Assembly: GCA_028023455.1 (NCBI GenBank)
Contig: JAQFVV010006274.1
Coordinates: forward strand, 1,862,001-1,926,000
DNA length: 64,000 nucleotides
From: Epiperipatus broadwayi
Taxonomy: Eukaryota > Onychophora > Udeonychophora > Euonychophora > Peripatidae
Reading direction: 5' to 3'
The stretch's first letter is position 1. Each line of letters starts with the position of its first letter. A program made the position numbers and the translations under genes. Of this stretch, positions 45,871 through 59,751 are shown piece after piece. The notes beneath the pieces are model-generated. The model saw nothing but the letters and a program-made list of their open reading frames with translations. It was not told the origin of the DNA and did no database searches.

Positions 45871-47206
45871 TGTAACATTCATGGTACAATTAGGATTTTA
45901 TTATACGATTTACAATCTCGTATTCAGTGACCAAATTGCATTAGATTATAAATTTCTTGCCTTCATCATTCTAAGCAACTTATCCACAGCAATTATTTTT
46001 CCTGGTCACTTAATTCTATTTTTAAACAATGTAATTTTACTTGCGGAAAGAAAAATAAGAAAGGAAACCAGCTTTTATTTATTTAAGGTGCCAAACTCGA
46101 TTTGAGAGTTCACTGGTTGAACTCCCCCTTTTTCTTAACTGAACACTAAATGACCTATTTAAAATACCTGGAGGATTGTATTTTCCAGTACAGGGGTTTA
46201 TTCATTGATTGGCCTTCATGGTGAATTTTCTAAGAATTTCAACAAACAATATTTAATAATTAACACCAATGTATGTTACATTATTACCTTTATTAATCTA
46301 CTAAAATATCTTTACTAAGGTTAGAATAACAATAAATTTAACAATGATAATAACAAGAGATTAAATAGGGTAAAACTGTTTCTAAGATTTCTATTAAGCT
46401 TAAGCAAACTTAATATGACTGTTGTAGTTCGAGAGAGAAAAATAGTGATCACTTTAAAGTTTTTTACCGGTAAATCATTGTTAACATAGCACATTTATGT
46501 TCTACCATGCATGGATTGTATTTTGAATGAAGGGGATATGTAGTCTGTTACTGGAGCAGCATATAAATAATTTGTGAGTTTAAATTCTGTAGGAGATAAT
46601 TTTGCTTGGTGTCTCATGCGACATCCGGTAGAAACAACAATGACAAATGATTTCTTCTACTTGTACATTTTAAGATAAGCTGGCACACTCATGAGAATCC
46701 TTCAGCACACTTTTCATGACTTTGTGCGAGGTTTTTTTTTTTTTCATGATTGATTGTCTCTTAAGCACAGCTCTGAGGTTTCTCCTTCACTTTTTCTTCT
46801 TTATCTACCAAGTGTTTTTTTTCTATCCTTGATCTCTTTTTTTGTCTCTGCATATCACCTGTTGACACCTATTAGTTCAACTCAATTTTTTGTATAATTT
46901 CCGTCTTCAAATTCATGTTTTCTCTTTTTGGAATCACCATCTTTACAACAATCGACTGCTATGCTTTGTGTGGCTAATGGCTTTTTGTGATAAGAAGTTA
47001 TTTTCTTATCTTTTTTTTATACTCACAAAAGTAGTTTTCCTTTTTTTCACGTTTTTTTTTTAAGACAAAAAAAAATCTATACAACCCATGTTGAGTAAAT
47101 CAAACCAACCAAATATTTAAAGCAAATGGAATATTCTCATTTAAGTAGTTTAAGAATTTGATTTCTAGACTGCCAAATTAATTTGTACTAAAATAAATAC
47201 AGTACA
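45871..47206 (-). repeat. 3' LTR, 1336 bp
   Basis: It starts TGTAACATTCATGG on the + strand and ends CAGTACA. It is matched along its whole length by 50655-52012. A 75-codon + strand open frame with hydrophobic segments (IIFPGHLILFLNNVILLAER) is shared with the other LTR, antisense to pol. Confidence 0.8.
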
Positions 47207-47499
47207 ATACCTCCGTGATCAATGACAAGAATAAAATATGGGATACAACACTATTTTATTCTCCAAGCTTTATTACTTATCTCTATCCGACATTTTATTT
47301 TTACATAAAAGGAAAATATGAATACATCCAAGATCTGCAGGGTTTAAATCCAACTAGTCTTTTCCCCTAATGCTATCTAACAGGATAATTTGTTTTATGA
47401 GGTCTTAAACCTTTGCATTGAATATTTCTTTCTCTCCCTTTTCATTTGCTAGAGTAAACACATTGGGTCCATTCTCCCTGACTACCAAATATGACTCCT

Positions 47500-50420
47500 C
47501 ATATAAGTTTTGAAACTTTTTGCATATACCTTTCTCCATTTGGGTAATGGTCCTGACCCATACTTTATCTTCTTTCTTAAAACCCCTCTCTCATTTTCCT
47601 TCTATTTGTCCTTACACCTGCTGCATGTCAGATCTTCAATGTCACTTTTCTTTGATCGTTTGCTGTATCGATATGTTTGGAAACGGTCAGTAACTTAGTT
47701 TGGTAAAGTCTAGGCACCAGTTGTTGGAACTGTAATTGGATCAGTGCAAACCCCACATACTCATTCTCTGTCCAGTTAATATTGTCAATCACTCCAGGTA
47801 AGTGCTTCCCTGACTCTTTATGGTTTGCCTATGTATACATCCTAAATAAACACAACTCCCTTTTTACATGGGTTCGATTGGGGATTCCGAATGGAAGACA
47901 AGACGTAATGCAAACCCATTTTCACTATCCATCCTCTTTATTCATTTGCTATAAATGGGGTCCTGTGGTCAGATAAAACTATCTTAGCTTTTCCTACTTC
48001 AGTAAAATGTTGCATTTCCAATATTCGCATAGTGTTTTTTGCATTAGCCTTTGCCATAGGATATGCAGACACCCATTTCAAAAAGACATCATAGATTAGT
48101 AATGCATATTTCATTTTCCAAAATCTTTGTAATGACCTGTAAAAATCAATAGCAATTAGATCATTAGGGTTTTTTTTGGAATTATGGGATTCAAATTCCC
48201 TGCATAAGACTTGTTAGTAGGCTTAATCTTCTGGCATACTTCACATCTCGCCAACATTTTGACTACCTGACCCCTCATTCCTGGCCAGTAAAACCATGTT
48301 TTTAGCAGCTTTTCTATTTTGTTGACCCCATAATGGCCATATAAACAATGTGTGTACATAATCAACCTATCTTGCAGGGCCCCAGGTACCACCATCCTCC
48401 ATGTTCCTGCCTTTATATCCGTCAAGTACCACAATATACCTTTAGTCAGACAATATCTTTTTTCCCTTTTTTGCACCCCCATCTTCCTTTACCGTCTTTT
48501 TTTTTTTAAACTATCCATGATCAGGTGGTATCTGGTGTCTTGCTTTTGCCTATTAACTAAGTGATTAAGTTCATCTTTCATGGACACATCAATTTCTGTA
48601 TTTATTGCCACCAAGCTGATGTCTTCTGTCCATAAATGCCCTGTAGATCCTAGACCTGGGTTGCAGCTTAAAGTGTCCACCACTATGTTATTCTTCCCTT
48701 TGCAATATTCTATGGAGTAGTTAAATTCCTGCAGGAAAAGACTAGCGAATCAACCTACTATTGGATGCATAACTGTGATTAAGGAATTCCAAACTCTTTA
48801 AGATCCATCCTGACTACCAACTCAGATCCTATCAGAAACTGTTGCAATCTCTGGAACACCCACACCACAGCCAATGCCTCTTTCCCCATCACTGAATAGT
48901 TTAGCTCCACCCTCTTAAGAGGCTACTAATAAAGTATATAACTCCTTGACTCCCATCTTCCTGGGTTTACATCAGCACTGCGCCTAGTCCATATCCACTA
49001 CTGTCGACTTGAACTTTTTTTAAAATCAGGTAGGTCAACATCACCTGGCTCAAAAATTTCTCTTTCATACTTTCAAAAACTGCATCATGCTGGTCTGTCC
49101 ACTCCCATGGAACATTTTTTTCGCAATAGCCATAGTAGAGGTTCCATGTCAGTCATGAAATTCTATTTGTTATAAAATAAACACATTCCCAAAAGGACCT
49201 AACTTGTCTCATTGAATTGGGAGCTGGGAATTCTCTGATGGCTTGTATTTTGTCAAGGTGTAGCTTAATTTTTGTTTTACTGACCAAATATACCAAAAAA
49301 CTGACTTCTGCCACAGCTATACAACTTTTTAAAATTAATACATATCCCTTTGTCTTTGCATTCTTGAAAAACACCCATAGATGTCTTAAGTGTTTCTTTG
49401 GGTTTTTCGATGTGATTATTACATCATCCATATAAATGGTAACCAAACACTATCTCAGGAGATAACACTCTGTCTAAACACTTTAACAACCCTGCTCTGC
49501 TGTTTCGCAACCCAAACGTCATTCTATTGGTAGGATATGCCATTGTATCTGACAGCCATATATTTACAGCCGGCAGGATGCAATTTAATCTGCCAATAAC
49601 TGGTCGTCAAGTCTAATATTGAAAAAAAAATTTGTCCAGAATCATATTCAATAATTTATTTATTGGGGGCAGCACATTTTGATCACGCCACGTGATCCTA
49701 TTTAGCTGTCTCACATCTGAGCATACTCTGACTAACCTGTCTTTTTTTTACTATAACTAATGGGTTATTATATGGCAACAATCCCTTTGTTATAATTCCC
49801 CATTGTTCTATTTGTGACAATTGATTTTCCACCTCATTCGATATTGGTTAGATACAGGATATGATCTCGCCTGGTATGATGTTCCATCTGTAATCTTAAT
49901 ATGACATTCATATCCTTTAATTATACCTGGTTTATCCTAAAAAATTTCTTTGTGTTTTTCTAATGACTCTTACTGCCTTTTCTCATACCTCTGTGTTACT
50001 TTTTATATAACATACCTTTTTGGTGACTTTTTTTTCTGACTTAAATTCTATTATTTCTCTACACATAATATTTTCTTCTTTGTAGTTAATCAAACATCCT
50101 GTTTTGTGCATGAAATTTGACCCCAAGATTATGTTGTGTACAAGCCCTTTCAATATCAAAAGAACTTGCTGTATATCTCTTTCCTACTTTATTTGTACCC
50201 ATACTTGTTCATCTCTAGCTGTGCTTTTTTATTATTAACTAATGTTACCAGAGTCCTTCTCACTGGCAATGTCAAACATCTCTAATTTGCTGTATCATGC
50301 ATGCAGTCTCGGACATGACTGATATTTCACTGCCCGAGTCAAACAAAGCTTGGACTTCCACATTATCAATCCATATTGTAACATCCCATTTGCAAATCAG
50401 ATTGCCTACTCTTTTCGATT
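47500..50420 (-). pseudogene. Ty3/gypsy pol remnant: protease, RT, RNase H, integrase
   Basis: Read on the minus strand: protease near 50400-50250 with ALFDSGSEISVMSE (catalytic DSG at 50332-50340); reverse transcriptase ending with TIYMDDVIITSKN (YMDD near 49430) and the FLVYLVSKTKIKLH segment; RNase H near 49010 with VDSSGYGLGAVL; integrase zinc domain near 48390-48230 with HCLYGHYGV, then CEVCQKIK (an HHCC motif); and integrase core near 48140-47850 with AIDFYRS (first Asp) and VLSDHRTPF (second Asp). Stops and frameshifts break every domain. A chromodomain was not seen, and no envelope-like frame was found. Confidence 0.8.
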
Positions 50421-50636
50421 CTTTTTCTTCTATCATGTTTCGACTATCTTAAATTTTTTTTTTTTTTAATTTGGACACTTTGCTTGGTTTCTAATTGTTA
50501 TCTATCTTTTATTAACACATTTGCTTAAGTTGCACCCCCTGATGTTGCTTAACCTTACAAGTTACTTTAACTCCCAAATTTTTGCCCATTTATCTTTAAA
50601 TCTTTTATTATTCTATGATGTGGCTATTGTCGAAGC

Positions 50637-50653
50637 TTTGTGTTCGGCCACCA
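50637..50653 (-). other. Primer binding site, Lys-like
   Basis: On the minus strand, TGGTGGCCGAACAC starts two bases inside the LTR edge. It resembles the tRNA-Lys-type site TGGCGCCCGAACAG with a few changes. Its position supports both the LTR boundary and the orientation. Confidence 0.6.
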
Positions 50654-50654
50654 T

Positions 50655-52012
50655 CGTAACATTTATGGTACAATTAGGATTTTATTATATGATTTACAAT
50701 CTCATATTCAGTGACCAAATTGCATTAGATTATAAATTTCCTATTTGCATCATTCTAAGAAACTTATCCACAACAATTATTTTTCCTGGTCACTTAATCC
50801 TGTTTTTAAACAATTTAATTCTACTTGCGGAAAGAAAAATAAGAAAGAAAACCAACATTTATTTATTTAAGGTGCCAGAAATCGATTTGGGAGTTCACTG
50901 GTTGAACCCCTTTTTTTTAACCGAACACTAAATGACCTATTTAAAATACCTGGAGGATTGTATTTTCCAGAACAGAGTCATCAGTTTATTTATTGACTGG
51001 CCATCATGGCAAATTTTCTAAAAATTTCAATAAACAATATTTAATAATTAACACCAACATAAGTTATATTATTACTTTTATTAATCTACTAAAATGTTTT
51101 TACTAAGGTTAAAATACCAATAAATTTAATAATCATAATAACAGGAGAGATTATATAGGGTGAAATTGTTTCAAAGATTTCTATTAAATTTAAGCAAACA
51201 CTTAATTTGACTGTTCTAGTTTGTGGAAGAAAAGTAGTTTGAGAAAAATAGTGATCACTTTAAAGTTTTTTACCAGTAAGTTATTGTTAACATAGCATAT
51301 TATAAGTTCTACCATCCATGGATTTATTTTTAATGAGGGGATCCGTAGTCTGTTACTGGTGCAGTACATAAATAATTTGTGAGTTTAAATTTTGTAGGAG
51401 ATGAATTCGCTCGGGGTCATATGCGACATCAGGCAGAAACAACATTGCCAAATGATTTCTTCTCCTCATACATTTTAAGATAAGCTGGCACACTGATGAG
51501 AGTCCTTCAACACACTCTTCCTGACTTTGTGCGAGGTTGTCTTTCTTTCATGATTGATTTTCTCGTAAGCACAGCTCTGAGGTTTCTTCTTCACTTTTTC
51601 TTATTTACCATGCATTTTCCCTTTTATATCCTTGATTTTTTTTGTCTCTGTGCATCATCTGTTGGCATCTTTTAGTTCAACTCAATTTTTGTATAATTTC
51701 ATCTTCAAATTCATGCTTTCTCATCTTGGAATCACCATCTTTAATTAACGATCGACTGCTATGCTTTGTGTAGCTAATGGCTTTTTGTGATAAAAGTTAT
51801 TTTCTCATCTTTTTTTTTATACACACAAAAATAGTTTTCCCTTTTTTTCTCAAGTTATTTTTAAGACAAAAAAAAAATCTATACAACCCATGTTGGGTAA
51901 ATCAAACTAACCAAATATATAAAGAAATAGAATATTTCTCATTTAAGTAGTTTAAGAATTTGATTTCTAAACTGCCAATTTAATTTGTACTAGAATAAAT
52001 ATGTTAATTACA
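50655..52012 (-). repeat. 5' LTR, 1358 bp
   Basis: It starts CGTAACATTTATGG (first T changed to C) and ends TTAATTACA. The partner is 45871-47206. Both LTRs begin TGTA when read on the minus strand. Confidence 0.8.
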
Positions 52013-55000
52013 TGTTAACCAGCACAATAAGACATCTATTTTACAAGAATCTTTTTTTTCACTTACAAAGAAATGCTAATAATGTTGTTCAAACTTGTAG
52101 TCTTTGTTAGTATTTGCTAGAAAGCTGTCTTATATATGTCTTAGTAATCTTTTTTTTTTTTTTTTTTGGCATAAGCTATTATTTTTTTATGATTAGTTTT
52201 AGCAGAATGTTTTATTTTGGGCCAACTCTTCTAGAATACTGATATCTGCTGCAGACTATTATTATTTTTATGAATAACAGAATCTCAAATTAAATTACCA
52301 GTCTATATTATATTATAAACAATATCATATATACCTACAGTCATCTATAATTTCCTTGTTCTCAGTGATTCTTGATAATATAATAGTAAATTAGAAAACT
52401 AATTTTATAATATCACCTTTATTACATCTCATATTAGTACAGGTGTATTATTTTCATGAAAAAAGTCTTGTTATCAAATGAATTCTATCTCAACAATTAA
52501 AACATCTGAAACTAAAGCATTTTCTTATTAACAAACCAAGTAGTTATTGCCTTATTTAGAAAAGTATTCAGCAAAACATAGGCATTCAATAGAACATCAG
52601 TAAACAGAAAAAGACTCTTTATTTATGAAACAAAATGAAATTATGCTACTTGCCCGCCAGAATGGTTATGAATTATATCTTTTCAAGTAAGTTAATACTC
52701 AAACAACAATTTTAAGGCTAAGAAATTATAAATGTTTGCTTCATCTAAAGATTAAGAAATATTATTATTACTCAGTGTAATCATTCAATATTCATATTGT
52801 TTTCAAATTGTTGAAAGTATTCTTAAAAGCTTTGATTAGAATTTTTTTTTTTCAATTATAATTAAAATTGACTAGAACCCTTCATTTTAGACTTATATAT
52901 TTTTAAAAATAACTTTATCGGCCATTAAAAATGGATTTCTTCTGTGTTTTTCTTTTTTTTGTATTTGCCCTTTTTAATTTATATGCCTGTTCCAATATGT
53001 TAAAAATTATTTGGGCTGGAATATTATTTATGTTTAGAAAAGAATTGTTTATTGTTTAAAAAAAAAAAAAAGCATCTCCCTCATCTAAATGGAAATAAAG
53101 TATTTGTTTTAAAATAATAACAAACAGAATTATTTATATATACATCTTTACCCTACTTAGCGCTTGGCCTTTTTGCGAGTATTCATAATATCAATAATCA
53201 TTAATTTCTACCACTATTTTGATTTACAATCGATTATTCATTATAACGATCATCATTAAAAAAAATTTTTTTTTTTTTTAAATTTGATGGTCTTTTTATA
53301 ACATTGATAACATCATAGAATAGTTTTTAAAGTCATCTCATCCAAAACAAAATAGCGACTTTCATGCTAAAATTTCCAGCACATATTTTGTTCATAAAAC
53401 ACAACGTTATAATGCTGCATTCAATATTTTAACTATAAGCTTAAAATATAATAGATGAATGTACAGTATTTTATTTAATTTTCATTCAATGTTTTTAGAA
53501 GATAATTAATACTTCATTAATAACATATCCAAAATAAAGATTTTCATTGTTAATAATTTACAAAAGCATAAAAATAAAAAGCTACATTCAGTACATGTAT
53601 GTAAATAAACACAGTACAGTGAAAATAGCAAATTCATTCAGCATAAAATTAAAAGTGCAATATATTCAGTCAATTAATTTTCAATTAAAATTATTCTTTC
53701 AAATCAAAACTGCTACTACCAATATATTCTCAGTAAAAGAAAGGGGGATGCAAAGAGGGTAAAACGATTTCAGATTCATACAATTAATATCAAAAAATTA
53801 TTAAATGTAAATTAAAAATAACACTACTTCGTCAATTTTAAATCCTCTCTTAATTTTTTTTTCAGATATCCAAAACATTGGAGACATCGCATGCACAAAA
53901 AAAAATGTAGTATCAAGAACAAAATATAAATTTCATTCAGCATGAAAGTAAAAATAATTTTTGATCATATGTACTATCGGTATTAAATTTTAAATTATGT
54001 ACAGTATAAATATTAGCTAAAATTTTAGACAATTTTGGATTAAAATCTTTGCAAATGCTAATTTTAATCAAATCAAAACTGCTATCCATCGTACTTGAAT
54101 TGCATTTTTGTGAAAAAAATATTGATGATTTTAGGCAATTAATTATAGATTGTGTATGATAAAAATGCAATACAAATAAAGTGAATAAGGTTAGTGCCTT
54201 TAATTTGTACTTAAATAGCCTGCAACTCTGCCATCAAAATGTATTGCACTACTCGATAAATTGCTAAATTATTAAAGGCCTTAAATATTGGTTGCAATAT
54301 GCCTACTCAGAATGCATTAGATCCCCCCCCCCTTTTTTTTTTTCAATACGCTGATTTTTTTTTTTTTTAAAGTTGACTATGATTAAGTTTTTGTAATGCA
54401 TCATATATTTATTTATTTGGCTTGTTACACTAATGATAAATAATGTGTTTATGGGCATTCAAATGATTTGTTATTAAACATGGGATTTTTAATTTTAATA
54501 ATTTCGCATACAAATTTAAAAAAAGTGAAACTTCAACATGGATTTTTTTTTTCAGCATACAGAAAAACAGTTGGGCAAAAGAATACAAAAAATTTGTTAA
54601 ATACTAGTTTAGTTTTACTTTCTTGGTCTGTTTTGCTGTACATTTTGGACATTGAAAACATGCATTTTTTTCTAGCTATTTTAAACATTTTTTTAGAAAT
54701 TCTGTATAAAGTCATCATGGCAACTAATATAATCATGAAAAAAAATCAAGAAAATGTTTGAGCTTGGAAACCAAACTGGGTAATGATTATTGGTGAATGG
54801 ATTGCAGGAAGTAACAACTTTAAGCTAAATGGATTTTTTTTCTTTTTACATAGATTTAAGTTGCATTTTCATACATACAGAAATACATATTTTAAGTGAA
54901 TGTCTGCATAATACATGCAACACAGTTTACACAAACATATAATGTACATAAGGGTTTTTTTAATTTTTATATATAATTTATAAGTTATTTTTTTAACTTA

Positions 55001-57420
55001 AAATTCCCAACTTATAATGTAGTCTTTTAGCTGGAATAACTGGCCAGTTTTTTGCTCATAGACAATTATTCTAAACACTTATTCTACATATAATGTTCTT
55101 GCTTAATGATGAGTTTTGGGGGACGAATTGCCTTTGCTACCTTATTATGAAAAAAAAAATATTTCTGCTATTTTTTCTATTCTTACTCTCTTTCATTAAA
55201 AATATCTGTGCCTTTTAAAATATCCTGTGAAATGTTTTGCATATGAAAAATACTTAATGATTATGAACTGAACAAAGACCAAGGCATAAAAGTTAAAATA
55301 ATCAAATTTAAATCTTCCAAATTAAAGATTTTAAGAAAAATTTTAAAGAATTTGAAGAAATATTGAGTCATAAAACTATGAATAAAATGCTAAATAAAGT
55401 TTTGATACATCTTTGGAGTGACCAAGTTCAAATGGAATTGTGTCTCTAACATATAAGAATTTTTAAATTATAGTATTATTGGAATTGTAACTTGTGTAAA
55501 CAATAAATGCAGAGTATTAAAGAAATATAATATTATATGTAAAAAATATATAAAAACAATTTAATCAAAACTAGATACTTCAGTTTCAGTCACATCAGAA
55601 CATTTAATCACTGAATGACTAAGTTATCATAGAAGAATGCACAAATTTATATAAATAAAAGGAATGCAAATGACAAACCATGCAATGAGTACAATATGGG
55701 AAAAAGTAGTCTCAAAATTAAGTGCAGAAGAGCATAAAAATAATTCTTAGCAAAAACAAAAATGTTTTAAAGATGCAATCATGATGAAATCTAATTATTA
55801 GTATCAATGCTTGTGATTTTTGGAATATGAAGAATATACGAATGCTTACAAGTAAATAAAGTGAAATTGTAGTTTTTAGTAATGTAATAATCTAATGCAA
55901 TCATAGAATAATACTTTTTTTTGTATATGTGACCATCTCACTAAATACTGTTGCAGGAATCATTGCTTTCAAAATTGATATCTTCTGAATAACTTACCTA
56001 ATTGTGACTCTGATTATTGCAAGAAGAAAATCTTCTTGTTAACAGTTTTCAAAGAGAAGATTGAGAAAACTTTGTTGTACACTCAAAAGCTAAAAAAAAA
56101 AAATGTTTACAATTTCAATGTTTCTCAATTTGTAGCTGAAAATTTGAGAAAATTAGTGAATAAATAAACATTTTATATTCTTAAAAAAAAAATGATATCA
56201 TTATTATCAAGCAAGATGAAACATATACTGCTTGAATTCATAGAATAGCAGTTTAACTCAGGTTGAATGAAGTTAAAGACCAACAATATAATCATGGTAC
56301 TTTTTTTTGTAAATATAATTAGTAATGAAAGTTGCCTAATTATTAGAAATGTTGATTTCTGCCAGTACTTTTTTGCCTATTACTCATTCTTAGTTTACTG
56401 ATCTACAAAAAAATATTTTAATTTTTAAAGTTTTGATTAGAAAAATGTTTGCAAAAAACCTATGTATTGTTATAAAGTATTAATCCATCTAAAAATATAA
56501 CTATATCAGATTTTGCTTTCAGACAGACTTCTAACCAGTTCTGCATTTAACATTACCATCTTTTATTTAGTGAAATCAATTTGAATTAACAATTTGAAAT
56601 GTAGCCAAATATAAATGAAAAATTATATTAAATCATTGTTTAAATATAATCATATATCTAAGAGGATTTTTGAATAATTGATTTTACTATGGAGAAATAG
56701 GAAAAGAGTCCATTTAACATATTGATTGTCAGTTTTGAGATAACTTGAAGTAAATGATATCTTGCAAGATGCCAATAGTAAATTATTTTATAGTGTTCAT
56801 ATTTTAATCAGACATGATTATTTCAGAGTTTTTCATAGAATATTAATACATTTTGGAGTTATTTAATTATAATATTTATTTTTTAATAAATAATGAAATA
56901 ATTAATGAAACGTAAATTTTTAAATGTACAAATTAGTGGATATTCATGATTTTTCCTATGTTACTACTATAAGGAAGGCTTTTTTTTTTCAAATGCTGTA
57001 TTTATAGAATTTAAATAATGCTTGTTAGAATAAATAAAGCATTTATTTTTTTATTTATAAATTTTTGATTTGTCCATTTATAATTAAAAATAACATTTTT
57101 ATTTTTTATAAATAGGTTAAATCAAAGATTAATATAGCTAGCATGAAAATTTTAAACAAAAATAAACTTTTATTATGCATTTAAGTGATAAATATATGTT
57201 ATAAGTAAGCTGCTAGATATAAGAAAAGACTCAATTTGGAATCTGAAAAAGAATTATTTTTCAATATTTTTGTCAGTAAATATATTAAACATTGAACTTT
57301 GTACAAAGGTAAAAAAATATGTGAATTTTATAAACTCATTATCAACTATTCTAAGATAAACATTTTTCAAAATATATTTTTATTAATCATGCTTGCCTCC
57401 TTAAATACAAAATATATACC
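52013..57420. other. Long AT-rich intron, no gene recognised
   Basis: Many A/T homopolymers and short open frames, none with a motif. Two loosely similar segments near 53630-53725 and 53930-54100 share ATTCATTCAGCAT and CAAATCAAAACTGCTA and may be fragments of one repeat. C9 followed by T11 occurs at 54323-54342. Confidence 0.5.
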
Positions 57421-58220
57421 ATATTACCTTGAATATAAGATACCCCTGAATTTAAGACGCATATATATACTTAAATAGGAATTAATATAAATACAATAAG
57501 CTCACCTAATTTATTGTGAATCTTCTTCAGATATAGGATACTTTCATTTTCTACACCTTTACTTTCAGAACTTGAATTCTTATCTTCACTATTTCACTAG
57601 GGTACATCATCTTCAGACTATTTAAATTGCAGCTAAACATTATAATTTCTTTGTCAATTTGCTTTTGTATAAAATTATATTTTTACAAATACTTTCTTTA
57701 AAAATATATATAAATGTATAAGAAAGATTCCAAAACATATGTTTTCACTTTGAAAATCATAACGAAAATATAAGAAATATCAAAATCGGCAAAATAACAT
57801 TAAAAGATTCTATGTTTTCAATTTGAAAATCAAAGTGAAGATATTGGAACTATCAAAATTTTGACAGGCATTCTCTTGTGTAGGAAACAAGAAATGACCA
57901 ATCAGTGCCTTAAAAGGCAGATTCCTATCTCATTGTTATATTCATTTGTTAGTTGTAAAAAAATCTGAAGGTTATTCAATATAGTTTTCTCGATAAAATA
58001 TCAGTAAAATAAGCAAAATAATGTTAAATGATTTTAAAAAACACGTTTTTACTTTGAAAATCAAAACAAAAATATCAGAACTGTCAAAATTGTTGGCAAG
58101 GATTTTTTTATATAGAGAACAAAAAACAACTAATCATAGCAAAGACAAGTTCTTATATCGATTTATTAATTGTAAAAAAATTCTAAAGGTAAAATCAGCA
58201 AAGTAACATTAAAAGTAGCA
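57421..58220 (+). repeat. Unclassified interspersed repeat with internal duplication
   Basis: It opens with GAATATAAGATACCCCTGAA and TTTAAGACGC, a pattern common at ends of DNA transposons. It then has units with TTTGAAAATCA, AA.TATCAAAAT and GGCAAAATAACATTAAAAG at about 57740, 57812 and 58040. The two longer units also share AACAAGAAATGACCAATCA-like sequence, about 225 bases apart. Confidence 0.5.
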
Positions 58221-59438
58221 GTTTGAGAGAGTGTTAAAGTCACTTACAAAATTATTCCAAAAAATATTGATTAAAAAATATTTAACACTATTCTACTTAG
58301 ATAATGATTGTAATACTATGTGTATATCTTTAAAGCAAAGTTTTCATAAAAATATGTTAAAAATTAGTGTTGCTAAATTAAGTCACACTCTTTTATGGGT
58401 CCAAAATTTGAAAAAAAAAATGCATGTTATATTTGAGGTAATATGGTATTTATTTATTTTTAATGAGCATGTACCTTACTTTTTTTAAAAAAAAAAAGTC
58501 TTCCAAAAGGAATACAGCAATATTTGAATTAAACATATATTAAATCAAGTGATTTATTGCTATTAATTTTCAAAATCATCATTCTTAAACATAATCTTTT
58601 GTTATTTTGGTTAATAGTCAAAGAGATTGTTTGAAAAAAAATATGGATTTTGTTTTGTTTTGTTTAACTTAAAAATTCTGCAAATGTTTCAAAATTGCTC
58701 CCACAATTTTTTTTGCATAAATATGAAAGTAATAAATTTTTCACTTTTGTTTTGTGCAAATAAAATTTTTTATGCAGATAACTCATATACATGTATGTTT
58801 GCTAACAAAGAATTTATTCTAGAATTTTATTTATTTATTAGTAGAGAAAGTGAGATGAAGCAGTTAATAATTTTAAATCAGGGCTACCCAAATTGTGACC
58901 CTGGGCTGCATGTGATTTGCAGTGGGATTTTGTGCTGCAACCTATGAATTTATTTTTAACATGAAAAAAAATAATTTAGATCGAATGCATATAAAATATT
59001 TTAATTCTGTCACTAATTAATAATTCCAATGTTGGTAATTTTATTTTGTGTTTTTATAACATTGTTTATTTAAGTATTTTTTAAATATTCGATGAAACAT
59101 ACATATTTCAAAATAAATCCGCAATAATTCTTAAGAATTCTGCCATTTTTATATTTTATTTTTGCAATTACTAGTCCCACCAAAAGCCAGTTAGCAAGTA
59201 TTTTGATTAAAACATGAACTTGTTTTTGAGCAAAATAAAATTTAAATTATGCTAAAAAAATAAATAAAAAGAACTGAAATTAAAATTAGCATATGTTTAA
59301 TGATTTGTTAATATTTTATGGTTATTCATTGCCACGTGTTTTACATACCATTTTTCCAGAGTTATTTAATCTGAAAATGTTAATCAATAAAATTAAATAA
59401 AATAAGCAAACAGTTTACACTTTGTGGCTAATTGTTCT
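58221..59438. other. AT-rich DNA with one hAT-like end
   Basis: No gene recognised. The only suggestive sequence is the hAT-like end at 58879-58925. Confidence 0.45.
58879..58925 (+). repeat. hAT-like 5' end
   Basis: CAGGGCTACCCAAATTGTGA and then CCCTGGGCTGCATGTG closely resembles the CAGGGCTGCCCAACCTGTGG-type ends of non-autonomous hAT elements. The other end was not located, so it is a fragment or a degenerate copy. Confidence 0.45.
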
Positions 59439-59751
59439 AAATCAAAATATATAAAATGTGCTAACACGCACAAGCACACAAAGCTAAAAACAAATAAATA
59501 GAAAAGACTCTTGCTACAAAATATCCAAGAAATGGAATGTGTAATCATTTCATTTGCATAAATTTACATGGCTCCTAATCAATTTCTTATATTTTTACAA
59601 AACGGCTATGAATATGAGGGCTTTGACCCTTGAAAGTGCTTAGCCATTTGATTATATATATATATTAAAATTAAAATAATATATACTTTTCTTTATTTGT
59701 TTTTAGCTTTGTGTGCTTGTGCGTGTTAGCGCATTTTATATATTTTGATTT
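59439..59751. mobile_element. 313-bp inverted-repeat element
   Basis: Terminal arms of about 68 bp (59439-59506 and 59684-59751) share AAATCAAAATATATAAAATG, AACACGCACAAGCACACAAA and GCTAAAAACAAATAAA with one or two differences. The interior of about 180 bp is non-coding. It is a MITE-like element, and no clear target duplication was found. Confidence 0.8.

Larger units (their letters stand above)
45871..52012 (-). mobile_element. Ty3/gypsy-type LTR retrotransposon, gag missing
   Basis: Two long direct repeats (45871-47206 and 50655-52012) flank 3.4 kb that encodes, on the minus strand, protease, reverse transcriptase, RNase H and integrase remnants in that order. This is the Ty3/gypsy order. 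A Lys-type primer binding site adjoins the 5' LTR, and a short purine tract (CGGAGGTAT on the minus strand) adjoins the 3' LTR. Only about 250 bases separate the primer site from the protease, so gag has been lost. The LTRs differ by roughly a tenth by eye, which indicates an old copy. No convincing target duplication was found. Confidence 0.85.

Noticed and set aside
48352-49435. Open frames on the + strand within the gypsy element
   Set aside because: They are antisense shadows of integrase and reverse transcriptase on the minus strand.
54468-54761. Overlapping 97- and 67-codon frames on opposite strands
   Set aside because: Composition is that of A/T-rich noise, with no motif and no repeat partner.
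57890-58495. Frames in the 58-kb region as small genes
   Set aside because: They fall in or beside a duplicated non-coding repeat and consist of Lys/Phe/Ile-rich low-complexity translation.
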